NCBI RefSeq assembly: GCF_921293095.1
Contig: NW_025791724.1
Location: forward strand, 62,001-126,000
Reading direction: 5' to 3'
DNA from: Ischnura elegans
Taxonomy: Eukaryota; Arthropoda; Insecta; Odonata; Coenagrionidae
Length of the DNA stretch: 64,000 nucleotides
Below are positions 55,735-64,000 of this stretch, piece by piece. The position numbers were made by a program, and so were the translations under genes. The stretch's first letter is position 1, and every line of letters begins with the position of its first letter. The notes under the pieces were generated by a model, which had not been told where the DNA came from, did no database searches, and saw only the letters and a program-made list of their open reading frames with translations.

Positions 55735-58212
55735 AGGGAGGCCACTCCGCAGTCCGGTGCCTGCCTCGCCGGGCGCGTGCAAACACAAGTTTGAACGTTC
55801 GATCCCCCGAGGGAGAGCGCACCCGGGCTATTGTTTACGACCGAGGTCAACAATGCCAATGCATACGCTGTCGAGTCCTCGGATCTTGACTGTCTCGAAC
55901 AATTGCTATTAATGACAGCAATGGCACATAGCCTTTTCGTCCGAAGACGCAAAGCTTGCGTCCGTTTCGCACGTAAAATCACTTTTAAATTCAATCTATG
56001 AACACATCATTGTAAACCTGCACATTTCTCTCATTTCTCATCGTTGGTGAATGTTAATTTTGACTGAAGGAAATTAAATCCGGGCAATGCTATTAACTGC
56101 CGACCACCGAGCGTCGCTCGGCGTATCGCATTTCATTTTCGCGTTCAAAACTAGCGGACCACTTCCACTCCCATACGAATTGAGTTCCTGCAAGTCTCGA
56201 CACGCACACTGACTAGGCAGCCGGTATCGGGGGTGTCGAGCCTGGAGAAAAGCAAAACAAAATGCTGCCGTCCGAACTTGCGTGTCATGCGATGGATAAA
56301 ATTGTGCTCCCGGAACATGAAGGACGCAATTTCTTTCTTTCATTATGTCTCGTTTACGTTGTAATGGCACGCTTGCAATCGGTTAAACGGACAAAGCTTG
56401 CAGATGCATTCGAGAAATATATTAATCGCGGAGTTGTTTCGTGAACGATTCATTACATCAATTCAATTACAGATTTATTGTAACAGTTACTCATCAAACG
56501 CACGACGTCCTACGAAGCACAATTTCGACGGCCTATCAAAGACAATGAAACGCAAACGTACGATACTTACTATCGATACTTAATTCGCAACAATAAGAAT
56601 TTTTCAATGCAAGCAATTAGTAGTGGTACACTTCCCACACGCAAATCGGTGCAACAACTTCAGCGTTAGTACTTGTTCAAACAATTGAAAACAACAGCAA
56701 TGAAACCAGCAAACACCCGGTTGCTAAGGATAATTAGCACGTCAACAATCACATTTCTCATTCCCTTTCCCGGGAAAGACCAGCGATTAAAAAGTTTGAT
56801 GTAATGACATCGAGTAATTATCACCCATGGCGAAAGCTTTTGAAATTTCGATCCCCTACGGTTACCTCGTAACAATCAGTAACGCATTGAAAGAGCACAG
56901 TTTACATTTTTTCCCGAAAATCATAACACATGCGGTGTGCGAAAATGAGTGTCGAGGACTTAAAATAGTCTTCGACGCTTTGCACAATGCGTTCCCACAT
57001 TTCCGATAACCAACGATGAACATAATTTTGCAAAATCACAAATAAACTTGCGTATGAGTGCCGCTACTTACAACATTTCACGGTTTCCATTCAATCATAT
57101 GACAATGGCGTTTTGCTGGTCTCCAATTTCACGAGTCTGAGGAAACGTTTGTGATTTGACGTTTTACAATTAATTCCTTTTCCATATCCGATAAAATTCT
57201 TTTGGCCTCCGTGATGCTAACACTACGCTTTTCAAGTCACATGTCAAATCAACACAGCATTACCATGGAATGTTATCGTTGCCCTAATTAATTATGTAGT
57301 TCCGCTGCGAAGAAGTTATGAAATATCACACAAGGAATTATATTCGGACGAAAGGCACGTTAACAATAATCAACGCCGGCTGACATTGGAAATGCGGTGT
57401 GCACTATTCGACATCGCTGACTGCTTTCATAACAGCAGTCCAAATACATAGCATTACACTTATTATTAATCCGGATCTGCCAATGTACATAACTTCACAC
57501 ATACAGAGTATACGACCACGATGTAACACCGTAAACACTTCCATTAAAATATTCCGTAATAAATTTTGTGAAACCAAACAATCCGTTGCTAAGGAATTCG
57601 CGAAAAATGTTCTTCCTTCAACTCCTTCGTCAACATTTCAAACAGTGCACAGTGCCTAAGATACAAAGTGCAAGGGAAAACCATCAACGTCTTAGCACAT
57701 TCAAAGGCAAACACTTTTAAATTATGCCACGATTCACTCAACTTGAAACAATTAAGGACGCCACGAGTAATTTATGTTTTCTTACGATGCACAATTAAAC
57801 GCTGGGATCAATCAACCGTCATCATCGTCAAACAGTGTATTAATCACATCACAGTTCACTTTTCTACACAAAAGAGAAAGCCAAGGAATAACACAGACAA
57901 CGATTATGAATGTAAAAAGTGGAAAAATAAGTAACAGCGTACTTACTCGGCTCTTCGGCTGTAGATCACAATCGCTGTTGTCAACACACTTCATTCCCGT
58001 ACATTTCACTAACTTTTCCTATGCATCCAGCGACACAGACACTTTCAATCCTTTCCTCACGATTGCCAAGCGTCACAAAGAACACTACAGAACCGGCGTT
58101 ATGTCAGTTACAGCTGATAAACATTATACAATTATCACTGATATTAGTTACTCGCGACGTCTTCTCACCACAGCTGCCGCAGCAAGAGCGATCGAGTGGT
58201 AATACAGATTCG

Positions 58213-58231
58213 GCCGCTAGATGGTGCGGGG
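58213..58231 (+). promoter_or_regulatory. CTCF-like motif 2, unit 2
   Basis: GCCGCTAGATGGTGCGGGG, identical to the unit 1 motif. Confidence 0.4.
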
Positions 58232-59807
58232 GGAACCTCCAGCAGTCCACTGCGCGCATCGCTGTTGGGAATTAGGAATCGCGCGTGGGAAAGCAATTGG
58301 GATAATTATTCGCAACGCAGCGGCAAAATGCGAATCCTTGCCATACCTAATGAACCATCGATTGTCATTGGTCGTGAACTATTAATGTTCTCCACAACAA
58401 TGGCACATCGAACGACCAAATCCCCGCCTTAAAGTCGCATATAATATCGTAAATTAAGCCAAGATTCAAGCGCAATGTGGTGAACATTTGCATAATTGGA
58501 ATATAGAGTACTCTTGTACCTCAAAATATCCACCAAAACGTACCTCATGATGCAGAGTCTTACGTGGTTTTCGACGATTTCCAAGCGATTTTAAACCAAT
58601 ATATCAAGTACGGATGTCACTGTTAACATTCGTATGGCGAAGGAAATGATGTAGCAATCAGGAATTACTGAAAGAGGCAGTACAATCTGGGAAATGTTTG
58701 TGAGTTTGCCTTTGACGTTTGAAAAGTAATTCCTCTACTACGTCCGATAACATTCCTTGGGCTCCGTTATGCTAACAGTTCGCTTTTAAAATCACATGTT
58801 AAGTTATCACAGCTTACCATTAAACTGCCCAAATTATTTACGTTATAATATCCCTGCCCTAATATTTACGTTATTCCGCTGCCAAGAAAAAATGAAATAG
58901 CACAAAAGGAATTACATTCCCACGAAAGGAACGTTAAGAATAACCAACGACGCCTGACGGTAGGAATGGGACGTGTAATCGTCAACATCGTTAATTGTTC
59001 TTTCATTGCACTTGCTAGACTTAGCATTGACACGTATTACTAATCAAGATCTGCCAATTAAAATCACTTCACTCATGCAAATTTAAGGACGACGATATAA
59101 CACGCTAAACACTTCCATTTAATTATTCCGTATTCACTAATGTGAAACCAGCAATCCGTTGCTAAGGAAAAAATTAGCGAAAAATATTCTTCCTTCCACT
59201 CTTTCGTCAACATTTCAAACAGTGCACAGTGCCTAACATACAAAGTGCAAGGGATAACCATCAACGCCTTAGCACAGAAAAGGCAAACAGTTTTAAATTA
59301 AGCCACGATTCACTCAACTTGTAACAATTAAGGACGCCACGAATAATTTCGGTTTTCTTAGGATACACAATTACACGTTGGGATCAATCAACCGTCATCA
59401 TCGTCAAACAGTGAATTAATCACTACACAGTTTACTTTTCCACACGAAAGAGAAACGAAAGGAACAACACAGTCAACGAATACGAGCGTGAAAAGTGTTT
59501 AAATAAGTAATAGCGTACTTACTCGGCTCGCTGGTTGTGGATCACAGTATTCACCTGCACGGCTATCAGAATCGCTGTTTTCATCACACTATTGATTCTC
59601 GTGCATTTCACTCACTTTTCCTATACATCCATCGACACAGACACTTTCACTCATTTCCTCGCGTTTGCTGTGCGTCACAAAGAACACTACATAACCGGCG
59701 TTATGTGATTAACCACTGATAAACATGGACTAATTATAACTGATAATAATTATTCGCGTCGTCTTCTCACGACAGCTACCGCTGATCGAGTAGTAATTCA
59801 GAATCCG

Positions 59808-59824
59808 CCGACAGATGGCGCGGG
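59808..59824 (+). promoter_or_regulatory. CTCF-like motif 3, unit 2
   Basis: CCGACAGATGGCGCGGG, identical to the unit 1 motif. Confidence 0.45.
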
Positions 59825-61809
59825 AGGCCTTTTCGCAGTCGCTCGCCGTGGACGTCCAGAGCGGAATTTGAAATATCGTCTCTCGGTGGGATTTCTATCC
59901 CGGATTGCGACTCGGCGCAAATATGCGAACGCTAGCCACGATGAATGATTTATCGACTCATCCGCGGTCAATTGTCGTGAAATGCGGAAAAACAAATGTT
60001 GTCATTTACAACAATGAAACACCGCACTGTATTCCAACGACGCGAAGCACGGAATATATGTAAATAATCCATTCATCAAACACAGTATCGTTTAAACGTA
60101 CATGATCGGAACACGACCGCCTCGTAAATGATCATCTGCCAGTGAAGTGACGACTGTCAAGCGGTGTCTTTCCTCCGCCCGCGATTTGCATTTCATTTCG
60201 GCGTTCGGAGGGAGCGGACCGCTTCGACTCCAGGCAGGAATACACTCCGTGCGGCTGACGATTCTCGGCATCGCGGGTGCAGGGCAGGGGGCCGCGAGGC
60301 AGAGAACATCTCGGACGTAGGTGCTCGTCGCGATAACACGGATAAGCGGGGAAAGAACTCGGCTCGGTTATACCTTAGGTTAGGTGATTAGAAGTGATTC
60401 ATTGATTAGCCGTAAATACCGGACCATTTCATTAGCATATCGATTCCGCGACGAATGCAGTGAGCGATTTAACTGTTTGTCACCGTTCCTTCCTACTCTG
60501 AAAATGTTTCGTGCCCGAGTTGCTGCCCGCAGTTGTCCACGATTCAATTTTACATTTTCCCTAACGGTACCGTAAGTTCTTACTACATTTTTGCATGCCA
60601 CGGTGAATGACAATCGTTCTCCAGTCTCTTTGCCATCGGAGTGAAGCGGAAATTACATCCTTTCGCGAGCGATCGAAGAATTTCCTTATGCGAATTAATT
60701 ATTCCTCGTGAGTAGTCAGGTCTACTTTCCTTCCTCGATTGCACCCTACATACGTCAAATATCCTTCCTCTTCTCAATAAGTGATATCGTCACTGTCTGC
60801 CAGTGTCAACGACTTATCCTTAAACCGAACTCCCATAGTTGTACATATTCGCAGTACACGAGAAAAGTTCGCAGATTTTCGGAGTATAGCCGTACATTTA
60901 GTCAGTAAAGGGAGAGAACCGATTAATTAATATCTCATGAGTAGGCAATCCACATTTCTCTACACTGTATTAAAACGCACGGAACGACTTAATCCGTAGC
61001 AATAAATTTCCGTGCCTTCTGCCTTGAGTATATGTTAATGAACACACTCGTCTCTTCCACAATGATTTTCAAAGCATAACTCAATTATTTGGAAAGCTTT
61101 TCGTGACATTGAGCAGTTTCGCTTGAGCGCTGAACGATATAGTTACCCTTAGTAACGAAGTTATTTGGTTTCCTGTTGGCTGTTTGCTACACATAAACAT
61201 TTCAATGCAAGACGTAACGCGAGTACAGCAAATAATGGAAACTTTGCATCGCTAATTCTTTCAACGTTACGTGCGACGTAACATAGCAACCAACGGTGGA
61301 AAATCATGGAATTCGCTTATCAAAAATGCCACTTCTTGCAAGTACTGCTAATTTTTATTAATAGGGGAATGTTGTCTGCTTAATATAAATTGCCTCCCGA
61401 AGACATATAAGACACGGGAAAAAAAATTCTGTGGCCTGTAAGTTGACAAATAGCAATCCAATTTCATACACTTTACCCAAATCCTTTGCTGATTTCTACC
61501 AAATATTTTGATGTCCCTCGTGAACCGAAAACTTTGATAAATTTAGTCATAACTCCATAATTCTAACATAATTTTTTTTCGTGCACCGCATTGGAAACCA
61601 TTCTTGCCATTGTGTTACTTCAGCATGTTAATTAGGAATGGTTTGCAAGGGAAATGCAGAAAAAGCGAGAATGTTATTGATATTCTCCCCTTCTTCGGTT
61701 ACTAGTGAATGACTGCGTCTCGTATTAATATACCATAAATTAACTAATAACAAGCTGGTCGCCTATTTCGCACTTGGCTGCGAACTGTCTGAGTATGGTT
61801 CCGCCGCCG

Positions 61810-61825
61810 CCGCTAGATGGTGCGG
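61810..61825 (+). promoter_or_regulatory. CTCF-like motif 4, unit 2
   Basis: CCGCTAGATGGTGCGG, identical to the unit 1 motif. Confidence 0.4.
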
Positions 61826-63941
61826 CGTGCTTCTCCCGGCGATTCACAGTCTTTCTCTGCGCACATCGGCCGACGGAAAGGCGGCTACTGAAATAAGAAA
61901 CATTCCTTCGGGTAACCGCGCGGGTGAGAAAATCCCAGAGCGCCTATTTTCCCCTTCATTAAATCACGGGAATGAAAGAAAATTCTAAAATGTGATGCAT
62001 CATTCCCAATGCAGTCCCCCGTGACTTTGAAATAAATTTTTAGCCGTGGTGGACACGGAATATCGCAAACACCTTTTCCATACACACCGGAGTCGCGTTA
62101 AATGCCGGAATCGTCTAAAATTATGCTCCCTCGTCACGAGCATTTTCTTTCGTTGCAGTTGGAAAGTATTACTTGGCGAATCAGATTATTCAGCGTCCTT
62201 AGTGGAAGATGTATTTGTATCCCTCATTCTCTAATTCATTGATGAAGACTGTTTCAGAAAAAACCAGTGCGACGTAATCCATTTCGTGCAGTCAGTTATA
62301 AACATTTCCCTCCATACCGTTTCAAAGTTTTATTCGTCCACAAATTTTATGTAACGCACTCTCTCTTCGTGCGAAGTACCGCCACGTGGAAAGAATCCGG
62401 GGGTGGGGAAATTCTTGGGTCAACGAAGACAACTTTCCTGGGAACCCGTGTGTGGGGTAGTTCCCACGCTTGGATCCGGGTGGTGGGGGACGGGTTCCCC
62501 CACCACGAACCTAAACGCAGCGAGTGGGGCAGGGGACGCCGGGAAGAAAAAAAGAAGTTCCAACGGGCGAATTTTTCAAAAGACGCAATGGCCTCCTTCG
62601 TTTGTTTCCCGTCGACGTAAAAAGTGAGTAAGTGTTTTCTATTCATGGCATCATTCAATACCTGCCGTATCGAAAGACTTGCAGGCGGGGATAATCACTC
62701 CAATGACAGCAACACATACTTTCATGGCATAGCACCATTAAAAATGTTGGAAAGGTAATCGACTGCCATTAATGGAAGTAGGGTTTTGCAAGGCTTCGAG
62801 ATAACGTGTAATACTTGAAAAAAAGAAAAAACGCTCAATGTATACCGTTCCTTCGTCAACAGTACACTTTCATTACTTTCACGCAATAGTCATGTCGAGG
62901 AATTTATCAATCAATGATCGGTGTACACGTCCAATGAAGTGTTTCCATAGCGCAAGTGAAATTTTAGGGTTGGAAATATTTCCGTCGGGCATACGTTTCA
63001 CGAAAGCAAATGCCAGTCGCCCGCCTGTATGGGAACATGAAGGGGACTCTTGTTCCCACGGTCGGAAATGGTGGTGGGGGAAGGTACGTCTCCCCGACCG
63101 AGAAGCGGCAGCGTGTGACGTAAGCAAGTGTCGGTAGGGGAGAACTTTGAATCGAGGTCGGCTCCCTGCCAACGGACAGTTTTTTTGAAGGGGCGCACTA
63201 TCGTTCGTCATTCCTCCACGTAAATGTTACGAAATCGGTTCGCATCACAGGGGCAGTAATGCCACCTCATAATCGCAATTGGGAAAAAGAGTGAAGCGCG
63301 ATAAGCGAGGAAGGATAATAATTTCCTATTCCGTAATATAACTCGGAGTAAAACCACGAATTCCTGTCTCCGTGGCAGTGTGTTGGCATTGGGAGATAGA
63401 TAAATGACATAAAGAAAAATGTATGAATGTAGGGAAAAACATTTTTTGTTCCAAGAATGGTGAAAACGATTTTTTACACATTGCTTAACCAACAAAGAGC
63501 ATAACACCGTCAAGTCCGGAAAATGTAGATGAAGAAATTGGAACGACAAGAATTATCTTTCTCAAATTAATTCCCTCGTTACGCATTACATAATCATCTT
63601 TTGCCAGAAAATTTCTTTGAAGAAGTAAATGCATCCCTTGCGTTACATCGATCATTAAACAGTCGAAACAACAACAGGCGACATTTACCAATGGATTAAA
63701 GCTGAAACGAATCGCCATTACACCAACAAGCACACCATTACGAAAGACATTTTTCATAAACACATTTTCAAAGATGGACCAAAAGATATAACGGAATTGA
63801 GAATTGCTTAAGCATAAAGGGACTGTTGTCTGGAAATGGTAACTATTCAACAGAAACAAAAGCAGATACAACCGCGAAGAAACCAGATCTTCCTTCGATT
63901 CTCAAGTCATGATAACTTTTTGAGGATTCGGTCATGTACTC

Positions 63942-64000
63942 GCCAACGGCCACACCACGTACAATTCACCGGTTCTCGTTCGATCACCGAAGTTAAACTA
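63942..64000 (+). rRNA. 5S rRNA variant, unit 2 (cut by window end)
   Basis: Nucleotides 1-59 of the same divergent 5S variant as at 27668-27786, identical as far as it goes, including the altered ATAC motifs (ACACC and AATTC). Confidence 0.8.

Larger units (their letters stand above)
54501..63941. other. Long 5S-to-5S spacer, unit 2
   Basis: Near-identical copy of 18227-27667 with scattered single-base differences, for example at 55535, 60934, 61849 and 62688. It keeps the four CTCF-like motifs and the diverged tandem repeat (57141-58231 and 58704-59824). No gene seen. Confidence 0.7.

Overview
The window is about one and two-thirds units of a tandem array that links replication-dependent histone genes to 5S rRNA genes, in a eukaryote that is almost certainly an insect. 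Three things point to an insect: the H1/H2A/H2B/H3/H4 quintet (H4 begins MTGRG, H2B is 123 aa), a 5S rRNA close to the insect form, and Jockey-clade LINEs. Long AT-rich spacers hint at a large-genome, perhaps hemimetabolous species, but that is inference. No bacterial features are present.

Layout of unit 1: H1 (+, 868-1590); H3 (-) and H4 (+) on a shared divergent promoter; H2A (-) and H2B (+), once a divergent pair, now pushed 6.2 kb apart by two head-to-tail Jockey-type LINE copies (4786-10783); a 5S rRNA gene split after nucleotide 15 by a 5.8-kb Tx1-clade LINE with two open ORFs (12279-18117); a 9.4-kb non-coding spacer holding four CTCF-like motifs; an unbroken but divergent 5S gene (27668-27786); a 1.9-kb spacer; about 8 kb of 345-bp satellite (29701-37880); then the next H1 upstream region. 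Unit 2 begins near 38725 and repeats this order with near-identical histone genes and spacers, but with different mobile elements. Its H2A/H2B gap holds one ORF1-only Jockey copy and one ORF2-only copy. Its first 5S gene is split after nucleotide 26 by a second, related Tx1-type element that has lost most of ORF2. The window ends inside the second 5S gene of unit 2.

All ten histone genes are intact and carry the 16-nt histone 3' stem-loop. The strongest signal is that the cluster hosts site-specific LINEs. Four Jockey-type insertions use the same 11-13 bp target between H2A and H2B, with differing 5' junctions. Two Tx1-type insertions use two ATAC motifs of the 5S gene that lie 11 nt apart. 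The only unbroken 5S gene has substitutions in both ATAC motifs, yet keeps helix II through a paired change. The H2A/H2B insertions also cut H2A off from its apparent TATA box. This resembles the R1/R2 occupation of 28S rDNA, but in a histone-5S array.
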